A stretch of DNA of 64,000 nt, taken from contig JAKLLA010000019.1 in the NCBI GenBank assembly GCA_023150375.1, positions 1 through 64,000 of the forward strand, written 5' to 3'. The translations under genes and the position numbers were made by a program. Of the stretch, positions 16,561 through 28,620 are shown piece by piece (position 1 is the stretch's first letter; every line of letters begins with the position of its first letter). Source of the DNA: Burkholderiaceae bacterium. GTDB taxonomy: Bacteria > Pseudomonadota > Gammaproteobacteria > Burkholderiales > Burkholderiaceae_C. The notes under the pieces were generated by a model. It was not told where the DNA came from. It made no database searches and saw only the letters and a list, made by a program, of their open reading frames with translations.

Positions 16561-18264
16561 ATGCACCAGCCCAGCAGCACGCCACGCCCGTCGATCTACT
16601 ACCGCTACGAGGTCTTCGCACCCTGGCTGCCGTCGGCGCATCCGGCGCAGGCACGGCAGCAGGTGGTCATCGTCGGCGCCGGTCCGGCCGGCATGGTGAC
16701 GGCCCTCGAACTGGCCCGCCACGGCGTGGCCAGCGTGGTGCTGAACTCGGAACGGCAGTTCTCGCAGGGCAGCCGGGCGATCTGCTTCACGCGCCGCTCG
16801 CTGGAGATCCTGCAGCAGGTCGGCGTGGCCGGGCGCATGAGCGCCGCCGGCCTGCCCTGGCGCTTCGGCAACTCCTTCTTCCGCGGCCAGCGCGTCTTCC
16901 GCATGGAGGCGCCGCACAGCGAGGACGAGCGTTTCCACCCCATCCTCAACCTGCAGCAGCAGTACCTGGAGGAGTTCCTGCACGACGCCTGCCGGGCCCA
17001 TCCGCTGATCGAGCTGCGCTGGGGCAACCAGGTGGTCGAGGTCCGGCAGCAGCCGGACCACGCCCTGCTGCGCATCGATACGCCCGAAGGCGAGTACACG
17101 CTCACGTCCGACTGGGTGGTGGATGCCTCCGGCGGGCGCTCGGCCATCCGCAGTGCGATGGACCTGCAGATGGAAGGCGCCTCCTACGAGGGCTTCTTCG
17201 TCATCTGCGACATCCGCGTCGACCTGCCGCTGCCCACCGAGCGGCTGGCCTTCTTCGACCCGGCCTGGAACCCGGGCAACACCGTGCTGATGCACCGCGA
17301 GCCGCAGGGCATCTGGCGCGTCGACTACCAGCTGCCGCGCGGCGAGACGCCCGAGGAAGCGCTGCGCCCGCAATCGCTGCGCGAGCGCATCGACGCGCAG
17401 CTGGCCGCCATCGGCCATGCCGGCACGCCCTGGGAGATGGACTGGTGCTCGGTCTACTCGGCGCGCACGCTGACGCTGCCGGACTATGTGCACGGCCGCG
17501 TGATCTTCACCGGCGACGCCGCCCACCTGCTGCCGATCTTCGGCGTGCGCGGCGCCAACACCGCCTTCCAGGACGCCCAGTCGCTGGGCTGGCACCTGGC
17601 CTTCGTCGTCAAGGGGCTGGCCGGGCCGGCCCTGCTGGAAAACTACAGCGCCGAGCGGGTGGGCGCCGCGCGCGAGATCATCGCCGAGGGCGGCAAGAGC
17701 ACGCGCTTCATGACACCGCCCAGCCACGGCTTCCAGCTGCTGCGCGACGCAGTGCTGTCGCTGTCGCTGTCGCAGGACTTCGTGCGCCCGCTCTATCACT
17801 GGCGCACCTCGCGGCCGCACGCGTACAGCGGCTCGGCGCTGAACTGCCCGAGCGACGACGACGCCCTCTTCACCGACGGCCCGGCGCGCGGCGCGCCGCC
17901 GCGCAACGTCCGCCTGGGCAGCGACGATTTCCTGCTCGACCACCTGGGCGGCGCACACGGGGCAGGCTTCGAGCTGCTCGTCTTCGGTGGCGCCGAGCGC
18001 CTGAGCGAGCCGCTGCAGCAGGTCGTCGAGGCCGCCCGCGCCCGCGGCCTGCCGCTGCGGGTGCTGGCTATCGGCGCGGCGACCGCGGTGGCCGGCGCCG
18101 ACGCCACCCTGCCCGATGCCGACGGCCGCTGCCGGCAACGCTGGGGCGTTCCCGCCGGCGGCGCGGCCTACCTGCTGCGACCCGACCAGCATGTCTGCGC
18201 ACGCTGGCTGACCCTGGACGCCAGCCGCCTGCAGGCGGCCCTGCACCACCTCCTGCCCCAGTGA
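16561..18264 (+). CDS. FAD-dependent aromatic hydroxylase-type monooxygenase
   Basis: 567 residues. The FAD-binding Rossmann motif VVIVGAGPAGM lies at ~35-45 and the second FAD motif FTGDAAHLLPIFGVRGAN at ~318-335, followed by a C-terminal thioredoxin-like PHOX domain (~450-567). This is group A flavoprotein monooxygenase architecture, as in phenol, 3-(3-hydroxyphenyl)propionate or salicylate-type hydroxylases. The expected reaction is NAD(P)H- and O2-dependent ring hydroxylation; the substrate is not known. A Shine-Dalgarno GAGGT precedes the ATG. It is probably controlled by the divergent MarR regulator and cotranscribed with the DUF2783 gene 7 bp downstream. Confidence 0.88.
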   Translation: MHQPSSTPRPSIYYRYEVFAPWLPSAHPAQARQQVVIVGAGPAGMVTALELARHGVASVVLNSERQFSQGSRAICFTRRSLEILQQVGVAGRMSAAGLPWRFGNSFFRGQRVFRMEAPHSEDERFHPILNLQQQYLEEFLHDACRAHPLIELRWGNQVVEVRQQPDHALLRIDTPEGEYTLTSDWVVDASGGRSAIRSAMDLQMEGASYEGFFVICDIRVDLPLPTERLAFFDPAWNPGNTVLMHREPQGIWRVDYQLPRGETPEEALRPQSLRERIDAQLAAIGHAGTPWEMDWCSVYSARTLTLPDYVHGRVIFTGDAAHLLPIFGVRGANTAFQDAQSLGWHLAFVVKGLAGPALLENYSAERVGAAREIIAEGGKSTRFMTPPSHGFQLLRDAVLSLSLSQDFVRPLYHWRTSRPHAYSGSALNCPSDDDALFTDGPARGAPPRNVRLGSDDFLLDHLGGAHGAGFELLVFGGAERLSEPLQQVVEAARARGLPLRVLAIGAATAVAGADATLPDADGRCRQRWGVPAGGAAYLLRPDQHVCARWLTLDASRLQAALHHLLPQ

Positions 18265-18271
18265 GTCCCCG

Positions 18272-18463
18272 ATGAATCCTCCCGCCCTGCCCCTCGACGA
18301 GCTCGAGACCGTCTACGACGAGCTGGCCCAGGCCATCGACCGGGCCGCCGCCAGCGGCCGCAGCGAGCTCTTCCTGACCAAGCTGGCCCTGCTCAACGCC
18401 CACGCGCTGGGCAGCGCCGCGCGCTTTCGTGAGCAGCTCGAGGCGGCGCTGCGCGATCTCTGA
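18272..18463 (+). CDS. DUF2783 domain protein
   Basis: 63 residues (LDELETVYDELAQAIDRA, FLTKLALLNAHALG), all helical. It matches the DUF2783 pattern commonly found next to FAD monooxygenases of this type. It starts 7 bp after the monooxygenase stop, so it is surely cotranscribed. It may be a small accessory or stability factor (inference; no biochemical role known to me). Confidence 0.75.
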   Translation: MNPPALPLDELETVYDELAQAIDRAAASGRSELFLTKLALLNAHALGSAARFREQLEAALRDL

Positions 18464-18584
18464 CGGGCGCCGAGACGGCCGCGGCGCCGGCGCCTCGCCG
18501 GCCGGCCTGCTTCCCGGTGCGCCCTGAGGACCACGCGGTGACGAAGCCGCGCCGAACCGCGCGGCTGCGGTTAAACTGCCGCCC
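18464..18584. other. Intergenic stretch before the riboswitch
   Basis: 121 bp with no credible ORF. TAAACT at 18572-18577, in an otherwise GC-rich context just before the riboswitch, is the best -10 candidate, but no good -35 is visible at normal spacing. Confidence 0.3.
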
Positions 18585-18835
18585 GTCAGGAGAGAGCGGG
18601 GCTGCGGTGTCCATCGGGACGCAGGCGGCAACGCCGCCGAAGGCGCCGGCCCGGGAGTTTCCGGGTCGATCGAACGCTCAGGCAAAAGGACTGGCAAGCG
18701 TTCCTGCAGGGAACGTCACCTCACTGGAGAGAGGCTGCGGCGGCTGTGAGGCTGCAGCCCACCGAAGGGGCAAGCCTCGCGGGCGAGTGAATCGCCGCGG
18801 CGCCAATCTCTCAGGTAAAGCGGACAGCGAGGGCT
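18585..18835 (+). promoter_or_regulatory. Tandem glycine riboswitch
   Basis: Two consecutive aptamers carry the glycine-riboswitch signature. The first runs from CAGGAGAGAG (~18587) through CGCCGAAGGCG to CTCAGGCAAAAGGACTG (~18693). The second runs from CTGGAGAGAG (~18724) through CACCGAAGGGGCAA to CTCTCAGGTAAAGCGGACAG (~18828). They lie 90 bp upstream of gcvT. Such elements usually switch the glycine cleavage operon on when glycine is abundant. No clear terminator stem with a U-run follows, so translational control at gcvT is possible. Confidence 0.93.
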
Positions 18836-18926
18836 CGCCCCACCCCGGCCTGGCCGGAGTGGATCGGGCGGAGGGTGGACTGCCGGAAGGGCCACCGCCG
18901 CCATCGATGCCCGGAGTCCGTCTGCC

Positions 18927-20066
18927 ATGTCCTCTTCCCCCGCCGCCGCCAGCGCCTCGCCCGATCTGCAGCACACCGCCCTGCACGCCCTGCACCTGGA
19001 ACTGGGCGCCCGCATGGTGCCCTTCGCCGGCTACGCGATGCCGGTGCAGTACCCCGCCGGCATCCTGGCCGAGCACCGTCAGTGCCGCGAATCGGCCGCG
19101 CTGTTCGACGTCTCGCACATGGGCCAGGTCCGCCTGGTCGGCCCGGAGGCCGCCGCCGCGCTGGAGACGCTGGTGCCGGTGGACGTGCAGGGCCTGTCGC
19201 TGGGCAAGCAGCGTTATGCCTTTTTCACCAACGCCGCCGGCGGCCTGCTCGACGACCTGATGATCACGCGCCGCGCCGACGACCTCTTCCTGGTCGTCAA
19301 CGCCGGCTGCAAGGACGCCGACCTGCAGCACCTGATCACGCAGATCGGCCACCGCTGCCAGGTGATCGCCCAGCCCGAACGGGCGCTGCTGGCACTGCAG
19401 GGGCCGCGGGCCGTGGACGCGCTGGCCCGCATCCATGCCGGCGTGGCCAGCCTGACCTTCATGACCGGCGGCTGGTTCGCGCTGGCCGGGGCGGAGTGCT
19501 TCGTGACCCGCTCGGGCTACACCGGCGAGGACGGCTTCGAGATCTCGGTGCCGGCCACGCATGCGATGGCCCTGGCGCGCACCCTGCTGGCACAGCCCGA
19601 GGTGCAGCCCGCCGGCCTGGGCGCGCGCGACACGCTGCGCCTGGAGGCCGGGCTGTGCCTGTACGGCCACGACATCGACGCGACCACCACGCCGGTGGAA
19701 GCCGGCCTGACCTGGGCCATCCAGAAGGTGCGCCGCTGCGGTGGCGAGCGTGCCGGCGGCTACCCCGGCGCGGCGGTGATCGACGGCCAGCTGGCCCAGG
19801 GCGCGGCGCGCAAGCGCGTCGGCCTGGTCGGGCTGGAACGCGCGCCGGTGCGCGAGGGCAGCGTGCTGGTCGACGCGCACGGCCACAAGGTCGGCAGCGT
19901 CACCAGCGGCACCCTGGGCCCCAGCGTGAACCAGCCCATCGCGATGGGCTACCTCGCCGCCAACCACGCCGTGCCCGGTGGCGAGGTCTACGCCGAGGTG
20001 CGCGGCCGCCGCCTGCCGATGCGCGTCACGCCGATGCCCTTCGCGCCGCACCGCTACCACCGCTGA
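18927..20066 (+). CDS. gcvT: Glycine cleavage system T protein (aminomethyltransferase)
   Basis: 379 residues, the usual length. Family landmarks are MVPFAGYAMPVQY, ALFDVSHMGQV, TRSGYTGEDGFEI, GLGARDTLRLEAGLCLYGHDID and LGPSVNQPIAMGY. It transfers the methylene group from the aminomethyl-lipoyl arm of GcvH to tetrahydrofolate and releases ammonia. It is the first gene of gcvT-gcvH-gcvP under the tandem glycine riboswitch. The L protein (lpd) is not encoded here. Confidence 0.97.
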   Translation: MSSSPAAASASPDLQHTALHALHLELGARMVPFAGYAMPVQYPAGILAEHRQCRESAALFDVSHMGQVRLVGPEAAAALETLVPVDVQGLSLGKQRYAFFTNAAGGLLDDLMITRRADDLFLVVNAGCKDADLQHLITQIGHRCQVIAQPERALLALQGPRAVDALARIHAGVASLTFMTGGWFALAGAECFVTRSGYTGEDGFEISVPATHAMALARTLLAQPEVQPAGLGARDTLRLEAGLCLYGHDIDATTTPVEAGLTWAIQKVRRCGGERAGGYPGAAVIDGQLAQGAARKRVGLVGLERAPVREGSVLVDAHGHKVGSVTSGTLGPSVNQPIAMGYLAANHAVPGGEVYAEVRGRRLPMRVTPMPFAPHRYHR

Positions 20067-20169
20067 GCGGCCGGCAGACCCGCCTGCGACGCCGCGCGAC
20101 GGCCCTCGGCACCGGCGGGCGCAGGCCTTCGAATCGTTTCCCCCTCACCCCTTGCACGAGGAAAGCCCC

Positions 20170-20544
20170 ATGACGACCCTGTACACCCCCGACCACGAGT
20201 GGATCGACACCCAGAACCCCGAGGCCGCCGTCGTCGGCATCACGCTGCACGCGCAGGATGCGCTGGGCGACGTGGTCTTCGTCGACCTGCCGGCGGTCGG
20301 CGCGACCTTCGCCAAGGGCGAGGTCGCCGGCGTGGTCGAGTCGGTCAAGGCCGCCGCCGACCTCTACATGCCGGTGGATGGCGAGATCGTCGAAGTCAAC
20401 GAGGCCCTGCGCAGCGACCCCTCGCTGGCCAACAGCGACCCGATGGGCAGCGGCTGGTTCTTCAAGGTCCGCGTGAGCAACCCGTCCCAGTTCGGCGAGC
20501 TGATGGATCCGCCGGGCTACGACGCCCTGCTGAAGACCCTCTGA
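20170..20544 (+). CDS. gcvH: Glycine cleavage system H protein
   Basis: 124 residues, typical length. The lipoylation site is the Lys in VVESVKAAADLYMP. Other hallmarks are YTPDHEWI, GITLHAQDALGDVVFVDLP and NSDPMGSGWFFKV. It carries the aminomethyl intermediate between GcvP, GcvT and the L protein. The start MTTLYTPDHEW at 20170 has the Shine-Dalgarno GAGGAA 8 bp upstream; in-frame codons further 5' overlap gcvT and are not coding. Confidence 0.97.
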   Translation: MTTLYTPDHEWIDTQNPEAAVVGITLHAQDALGDVVFVDLPAVGATFAKGEVAGVVESVKAAADLYMPVDGEIVEVNEALRSDPSLANSDPMGSGWFFKVRVSNPSQFGELMDPPGYDALLKTL

Positions 20545-20598
20545 CGCCCGACTGCCCCGCCCTCGCCGCTGCCGCCTGAAACTCCACCGCGCCCGTCC

Positions 20599-23526
<2,928 letters not shown>

Positions 23527-23547
23527 TGTCGGGCTTCAGGACGGCGC

Positions 23548-23576
23548 TGGTCACGCCGACCGCATCGTGCTACTCT
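23548..23576 (+). promoter_or_regulatory. Candidate promoter of the toxin-antitoxin operon
   Basis: TGGTCA (23548-23553), a 17-bp spacer, then TACTCT (23571-23576). The -10 ends 7 bp before the antitoxin ATG, which predicts a transcript starting at or next to that ATG, i.e. leaderless. Hexamer matches are moderate. Confidence 0.35.
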
Positions 23577-23583
23577 GGTCAGC

Positions 23584-23889
23584 ATGACCAGTTCTGAATC
23601 GCCTTCTCCGGTGCGCGTCGAAGAACAGCCTGTCGCGTCCTGGCGGCTCCAGGACGCAAAGGCGCGGTTCAGCGAAGTCGTCCGGCTGGCGCATCAGGCC
23701 GGGCCGCAGCGCGTCACCGTCCACGGCCGGCAGGCGGTGGTGGTGGTCGATGCGGCAGAGTTCGATCGGTTGCAGGGTGCCCAGACCGGTCGGGCGCTGA
23801 TCGACGCGCTGCAGGCTTCGCCACATCGGGACTGCGAGATCGAACCCGCCCGGTCGGTGCCGATGCCGGCGCGCGCGGTCGAACTGTGA
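23584..23889 (+). CDS. Phd/YefM-family antitoxin
   Basis: 101 residues. The N-terminal Phd fold reads WRLQDAKARFSEVVRLAHQAGPQRVTVHGRQAVVVVDAAEFDRL, with a more polar C-terminal part that would wrap the toxin. Such antitoxins bind and neutralise the cognate toxin and autorepress the operon. It overlaps the toxin gene by 4 bp (GTGA), indicating translational coupling. No Shine-Dalgarno is visible and a -10-like box abuts the start. Confidence 0.88.
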   Translation: MTSSESPSPVRVEEQPVASWRLQDAKARFSEVVRLAHQAGPQRVTVHGRQAVVVVDAAEFDRLQGAQTGRALIDALQASPHRDCEIEPARSVPMPARAVEL

Positions 23890-24320
23890 GCGGCTGGCTG
23901 CTCGACACCCACGTGCTGTCGGAGCTGCGGCGGCCGCGTCCGGACGCGCGCGTGGTCGCCTTCGTCGCGGGCCAGCCACTGGAAAGCCTGTTCGTCAGCG
24001 AAGTGACGCTGGCCGAGATCCGCTTCGGCATCGAGTGCGTCGACGATGCCCTGCGCCGCCGCGAGTTGCACGAATGGCTCGACGGCCGGGTGCGACCCAT
24101 GTTCCGCCAGCGCACGCTCGCCGTCTCGGAGGACGTGCTGCTGCGCTGGCGCCTGCTGGTGGAGCAGGGGCGCAAGACGGGCCACGCCTATTCGCAGCCG
24201 GACCTGTTCATCGCGGCCACCGCGTTGCACCACGGCAAGACGCTGGTGACCCGCAACACGCCCGACTTCGCTCGCACCGGCGTTCCCCTTCTCGATCCAT
24301 GGACCTCTGCACCGCCATGA
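23886..24320 (+). CDS. PIN-domain toxin (VapC/FitB-type RNase)
   Basis: 144 residues from a GTG start. Acidic catalytic residues of the PIN fold are visible: D7 in LLDTHVLSELRR, E44 in VTLAEIRFGIE, D106 in YSQPDLFIAATA and D127 in TRNTPDF. VapC-type toxins are Mg-dependent endoribonucleases, often cutting tRNA or rRNA. The specific target is unknown. The stop overlaps the start of the threonine aldolase gene (ATGA), so the toxin pair and the aldolase are probably read from one transcript. Confidence 0.88.
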   Translation: MSGWLLDTHVLSELRRPRPDARVVAFVAGQPLESLFVSEVTLAEIRFGIECVDDALRRRELHEWLDGRVRPMFRQRTLAVSEDVLLRWRLLVEQGRKTGHAYSQPDLFIAATALHHGKTLVTRNTPDFARTGVPLLDPWTSAPP

Positions 24321-25387
24321 GTGATTCATCCCCGCACACCCGCCAGCACTTTGCCAGCGACAACTACGCCGGCATGTGCCCGAACGCGGCCCGCTGGTTC
24401 CAGGAGGCCAACGCCAGCGGCCACGAGCCAGCCTATGGCGACGACCGCTGGACGCAGCGGGTGTCCGACCAGCTGCGCGAGCTGTTCCAGACCGACTGCG
24501 ACGTCTACTTCGTCTTCAACGGCACGGCGGCCAACTCGCTGGCGCTGGCCTCGCTGTGCCAGAGCTACCACTCGGTGATCTGCACCTCGGTGGCGCACAT
24601 CGAGACCGACGAGTGCGGAGGGCCGGAGTTCTTCTCCAACGGCTCGAAGCTGCTGGTGGCCGAGACGGCCAGCGAGGCCGCCCGGCTGGGCAAGCTCACG
24701 CCGGACGCGGTGGAGGCGCTGGTGACCCGGCGCAGCGACATCCACTACCCCAAGCCCAAGGTCGTCAGCCTGACCCAGGCCACCGAGCTGGGCACGGTGT
24801 ACTCGGTGGAGGAGGTGCGCGCGATCGCCGCGATCGCCAAGCGCCGCCACCTGAAGCTGCACATGGACGGCGCGCGCTTCGCCAACGCCGTGGCCACGCT
24901 GGGCTGCCACCCCAGCGACATCACCTGGCGCGCCGGGGTGGACGTGCTCTGCTTCGGCGGCACCAAGAACGGCCTGCCGGTGGGCGAGGCGGTGGTGTTC
25001 TTCGACCGCGCGCTCAGCGAGGACTTCGCCTACCGCGTCAAGCAGGCCGGCCAGCTGGCCTCGAAGATGCGCTTCATCTCCGCGCCCTGGCTGGGCCTGC
25101 TGGAGCACGACACCTGGCTGGCCAACGCCCGCCATGCCAATGCGATGGCGCAGCGGCTGCACGCCGCGCTGCAGCCGCTGGCGGCGGTGGAGCTGCTGCA
25201 GCCGCCGCAGGCCAATGCAGTGTTCGCCCGCCTGCCCGCGCCGGCCATCGCCCGGCTGCGCGCCGAGGGCTGGCGCTTCTACGAGTTCATCGCCGGCGGC
25301 GGCTGCCGCTTCATGTGCAGCTGGGACACCCGGCCGGAGTCGGTGGACGCCTTCGCCGCCGCGATCACGGCGGCCGTGGCGGGCTGA
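24317..25387 (+). CDS. ltaE: Threonine aldolase (PLP, fold type I)
   Basis: 356 residues. The start MSDSSPHTRQHFASDNYAG matches the family N terminus (F-x-SDNY) and overlaps the toxin stop. The PLP lysine is K217 in CFGGTKNGLPVGE, and the cofactor aspartate region is HLKLHMDGARFANA. It cleaves L-threonine or allo-threonine to glycine and acetaldehyde. That fits the glycine cleavage operon upstream, since its product glycine is the riboswitch ligand (pathway link is inference). The type resembles the low-specificity aldolases of proteobacteria, but stereospecificity is not determined by sequence inspection. Confidence 0.87.
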   Translation: MSDSSPHTRQHFASDNYAGMCPNAARWFQEANASGHEPAYGDDRWTQRVSDQLRELFQTDCDVYFVFNGTAANSLALASLCQSYHSVICTSVAHIETDECGGPEFFSNGSKLLVAETASEAARLGKLTPDAVEALVTRRSDIHYPKPKVVSLTQATELGTVYSVEEVRAIAAIAKRRHLKLHMDGARFANAVATLGCHPSDITWRAGVDVLCFGGTKNGLPVGEAVVFFDRALSEDFAYRVKQAGQLASKMRFISAPWLGLLEHDTWLANARHANAMAQRLHAALQPLAAVELLQPPQANAVFARLPAPAIARLRAEGWRFYEFIAGGGCRFMCSWDTRPESVDAFAAAITAAVAG

Positions 25388-25503
25388 TCGACGCTGCCCG
25401 GCCCACGCCGGCCTGCGGCGGCGGCCCGCCCGGGGCAGCGCCGTCCACGCGGGATCGCGGCGCGGCCGCCCGGCCCGTCCGGCCGGAGCGCTACAGTGCC
25501 GGC

Positions 25504-26220
25504 ATGAGCCCCCACGACGACCTTTCCTTCCTCGAGCTGCGCCCCACCCAGGGCGAGGCCCGCCAGCTCTTCGTCCTGCTGCACGGCGTGGGCGCCACGG
25601 CCGAGGACCTGCTGCCCGTGGCCCGCTGGCTGCAGGGCCACTTCGCGCAGGCGGCCTTCGTGCTGCCGCAGGGCCGCCAGCCCTTCGACGGCGGGGGGGC
25701 CGGCCGGCAGTGGTTCTCGCTGGCCGGCATCGACGACGCCAGCCGGCCCGCGCGCGTCGCCGAGGCCCTGCCGTCTCTGCTGGCCTTCGTGCGCGCCACG
25801 CAGCGCCGCCTGGGCGTGGACGCCGCCGCCACCGCGCTGCTGGGCTTCTCGCAGGGCTCGATCCTGGCGCTCGAGGCGGTGGCCCAGGTCGACGGCCTGG
25901 CCGGCCGGGTGCTGGCCTTTGCAGGCCGCTATGCCCGCCTGCCGGAGCAGGCGCCCCGGCTGACCACGCTGCACTTCTTCCACGGCGGCGCCGACGCGGT
26001 GATCCCGGTCGCCCATGCCCGCGAGGCCCTCGAGCACCTGGGGGCGCTGGACGGCGACGCGACGATCGACATCGCCCAGGGCGTGGGCCACCAGATCCAC
26101 CCAGCCCTGCTCGACCAGGCGCTGATCCGGCTGACCCGCCATGTGCCCAAGCGCATGTGGCGCGAGGCGATGGGGGCGGCCGGTGCCGCCGGCCGCCCCG
26201 ACGGCGGCCCGCCGCACTGA
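25504..26220 (+). CDS. ypfH: YpfH-type alpha/beta-hydrolase (esterase)
   Basis: 238 residues. It parallels E. coli YpfH along its length: LFVLLHGVGATAEDL, AGRQWFSLAGID, the nucleophile Ser in ALLGFSQGSILALE, LAFAGRYARLPE, FFHGGADAVIPVAHA (catalytic Asp) and GVGHQIHPALL (catalytic His), ending VPKRMWREAM. It is a cytoplasmic carboxylesterase with a preference for short acyl esters in the family. TACAGT ends 6 bp before the ATG and no Shine-Dalgarno is seen, so a leaderless start is possible. Confidence 0.88.
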   Translation: MSPHDDLSFLELRPTQGEARQLFVLLHGVGATAEDLLPVARWLQGHFAQAAFVLPQGRQPFDGGGAGRQWFSLAGIDDASRPARVAEALPSLLAFVRATQRRLGVDAAATALLGFSQGSILALEAVAQVDGLAGRVLAFAGRYARLPEQAPRLTTLHFFHGGADAVIPVAHAREALEHLGALDGDATIDIAQGVGHQIHPALLDQALIRLTRHVPKRMWREAMGAAGAAGRPDGGPPH

Positions 26221-26313
26221 CCGCCCGCATCGATCCGCACCCGCCCGGAGCCTGCCGGCCGGCACCGGGAAACCCGCAGACGGTGTCCCTGGCCGGCATC
26301 CCGGGAGGCCCGC

Positions 26314-27228
26314 ATGTCCGATCCCGAACCTCGCCCGATCACCCGCCGCCGCCTGCTCGGCCAGGGGATGGGCGCCCTGAGTGCCGTGGCCCTGGCAACG
26401 CCGCCCCCCGTCAGGGCCGAAGCGCCGCGCTACGCCGGCGCGCTGTTCGACGCGCACCTGCACTACAACGACGAAGCCTGGCTGGGCCCGCACACGCTGG
26501 ACGACGTGCTCGGCCGGCTGCAGCGGGCCGGCGTGCGCGGCGCGGTCGCCAACAGCCGGCCGAACGCCGGCACGCATGCGCTGGCCGGGCCGCAGGCGCA
26601 GGCCGCCGGCATCGCGGTGGTGCCCTTCGTGCGTCTGTACCGCCAGCGTGCCGACTACGAAGGCTGGCCGGACGACGACAGCATCCGCCGCATGGTGCTC
26701 GACGAGCTGGCGGTCGGCACACCCGCCGGGCCCTTTCGCGGTCTGGGGGAGTTCCACCTCTACGACAGCCGGCGGGCCGACGCGCCGGTGCCGCGGGCCC
26801 TGATGCAGCTGGCCCAGGCGCGCGGCCTGGCGGTGCTGGCGCACTGCGACGACGAGGCGGTGCAGCGGCTGATGGCGCATGCGCCACAGACCCGACTGAT
26901 CTGGGCCCACACCGGCATCGGCGGCGTGCCGCTGGCGCGGGTGCGCGCGCTGCTCGAGCGCCATCCGACCCTGCTGGGTGAGCTGTCCTACCGACCCGGC
27001 CTGACCGAGGGCGACGGCCGGCTGGCCGCCGAATGGCGCGCCCTGCTGGCCGAGCAGCCGCAGCGCTTCCTGCTGGGCTCCGATACCTGGGTCAATGCCC
27101 GCTGGAGCGCCTACGAGACGCTGATGGACGAGGTCAGGCGCTGGCTGGCCGACCTGCCACCGGCGGCGGCGCAGCGCATCGCATGGGACAACGCTGCGGC
27201 GCTGTTCGGGCTGGCGGCGCCGGGCTGA
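26314..27228 (+). CDS. Tat-exported amidohydrolase-family metalloenzyme
   Basis: 304 residues. The N terminus [20 protein letters not shown] is a twin-arginine signal, with cleavage probable after PPVRAEA, so the enzyme acts in the periplasm. The TIM-barrel metal motif is DAHLHYN. Later landmarks are [22 protein letters not shown] and [12 protein letters not shown] (C-terminal Asp). This resembles amidohydrolase-2/TatD-like proteins, with an unknown substrate. A GGGAGG Shine-Dalgarno precedes the ATG. It is convergent with gdhA. Confidence 0.8.
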   Translation: MSDPEPRPITRRRLLGQGMGALSAVALATPPPVRAEAPRYAGALFDAHLHYNDEAWLGPHTLDDVLGRLQRAGVRGAVANSRPNAGTHALAGPQAQAAGIAVVPFVRLYRQRADYEGWPDDDSIRRMVLDELAVGTPAGPFRGLGEFHLYDSRRADAPVPRALMQLAQARGLAVLAHCDDEAVQRLMAHAPQTRLIWAHTGIGGVPLARVRALLERHPTLLGELSYRPGLTEGDGRLAAEWRALLAEQPQRFLLGSDTWVNARWSAYETLMDEVRRWLADLPPAAAQRIAWDNAAALFGLAAPG

Positions 27229-27246
27229 AGCGCTGCGCCGCCGCAC

Positions 27247-27261
27247 GGCCCGGTGCGGGCC
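27247..27261. terminator. Short hairpin between convergent genes
   Basis: GGCCCG (27247-27252) pairs with CGGGCC (27256-27261) around a 3-nt loop in the 48-bp gap between the amidohydrolase and gdhA 3' ends. No U-run follows, so support is weak. Confidence 0.3.
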
Positions 27262-27276
27262 GGGCCGGCCGGGGCG

Positions 27277-28620
27277 TCAGATCACGCCCTGCGACAGCAT
27301 CGCGTCGGCCACCTTCACGAAGCCGGCGATGTTGGCGCCGTCGACGTAGCTGATCGAGCCGTCGGCGCGCCGGCCGTGGGCCACGCAGGCCTCGTGGATG
27401 CCGGTCATGATGCCGTGCAGGCGGGCGTCGACCTCCTCGCGCGGCCAGGACAGGCGCATGGCGTTCTGGCTCATCTCCAGGCCCGAGGTGGCCACGCCGC
27501 CGGCGTTGCTGGCCTTGCCCGGGGCGTAGAGCACGCGCGCCTCCTCGAAGATGCGCACCGCCTCCAGCGTGGTGGGCATGTTGGCGCCTTCGGCCACGCA
27601 GAGCACGCCGTTGCGGATCAGCATGGCCGCGTCGGCGGCGTCCAGCTCGTTCTGGGTGGCACAGGGCAGCGCCACGTCCACCTTCACGCCCCAGGGCTTG
27701 GCGCCCGCCTCGAAGTGGGCGCCGCTGCGCTTCGCATAGTCGCTGACGCGGCCGTAGAGATGGTTCTTCACCTCCATCAGTTCGGCCATCTTCTCGGCGG
27801 TGAAGCCCTCCTCGTCGATCACCGTGCCACTCGAGTCGGACACGGTGACCACCTTGGCGCCCAGCGCCATGGCCTTCTCGACGGCGTACTGCGCCACGTT
27901 GCCCGAGCCCGAGACGCTCACGCGCAGGCCGTCGAAGCTGCGGCCCTGGCGCTTGAGCATCTCCTCGGCGAAGTAGACCGTGCCGTAGCCGGTGGCCTCG
28001 GGGCGGATCAGCGAGCCGCCGAAGCTCAGGCCCTTGCCGGTGAAGACACAGTCGGCACGATTGCTGAGCTTCTTCATCATGCCGGCCATGTAGCCCACCT
28101 CGCGCCCGCCCACGCCGATGTCCCCGGCCGGCACGTCGGTGTCGCTGCCGATGTGGCGGTACAGCTCGGTCATCAGCGCCTGGCAGAAGCGCATCACCTC
28201 GCCGGGGCTCTTGCCCTTGGGGTCGAAGTCCGAGCCGCCCTTGCCCCCGCCCATCGGCAGCGTGGTGAGCGCGTTCTTGAAGGTCTGCTCGAAAGCCAGG
28301 AACTTCAGGATCGACAGGTTCACCGACGGGTGGAAGCGCATGCCGCCCTTGAAGGGGCCGATGGCCGAGCTGTGCTGGATGCGGTAGCCGCGGTTGACCT
28401 GCACGTCGCCGTGGTCGTTGACCCAGGAGACACGGAACATCATCACCCGCTCCGGCTCGACCAGGCGGTCCAGCAGGCCCTGCTCGGCATAGCGCGGATG
28501 GGCGGAGATGAAGGGCCAGAGGCTCTCCATCACCTCGGTGACGGCCTGCAGGAACTCAGGCTGGCCGGGGTTGCGCTGGGCGACGTGCTCCAGGAAGCTG
28601 TGGACGGTGGCGTATCGCAT
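27277..28620 (-). CDS. gdhA: NADP-specific glutamate dehydrogenase
   Basis: 447 residues from MRYATVHSF at 28620, the same length as E. coli GdhA and very similar throughout: GPFKGGMRFHPSVN, catalytic Lys in LPMGGGKGGSDFDPKG, DVPAGDIGVGGREVGYM, nucleotide-binding VSVSGSGNVAQY, and ending VADAMLSQGVI. It aminates 2-oxoglutarate to glutamate with NADPH. The frame extends upstream to 28653, but the family N terminus supports 28620. No Shine-Dalgarno is evident. The upstream gap is unusually AT-rich for this genome and holds a probable promoter. Confidence 0.97.
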   Translation of the reverse strand: MRYATVHSFLEHVAQRNPGQPEFLQAVTEVMESLWPFISAHPRYAEQGLLDRLVEPERVMMFRVSWVNDHGDVQVNRGYRIQHSSAIGPFKGGMRFHPSVNLSILKFLAFEQTFKNALTTLPMGGGKGGSDFDPKGKSPGEVMRFCQALMTELYRHIGSDTDVPAGDIGVGGREVGYMAGMMKKLSNRADCVFTGKGLSFGGSLIRPEATGYGTVYFAEEMLKRQGRSFDGLRVSVSGSGNVAQYAVEKAMALGAKVVTVSDSSGTVIDEEGFTAEKMAELMEVKNHLYGRVSDYAKRSGAHFEAGAKPWGVKVDVALPCATQNELDAADAAMLIRNGVLCVAEGANMPTTLEAVRIFEEARVLYAPGKASNAGGVATSGLEMSQNAMRLSWPREEVDARLHGIMTGIHEACVAHGRRADGSISYVDGANIAGFVKVADAMLSQGVI

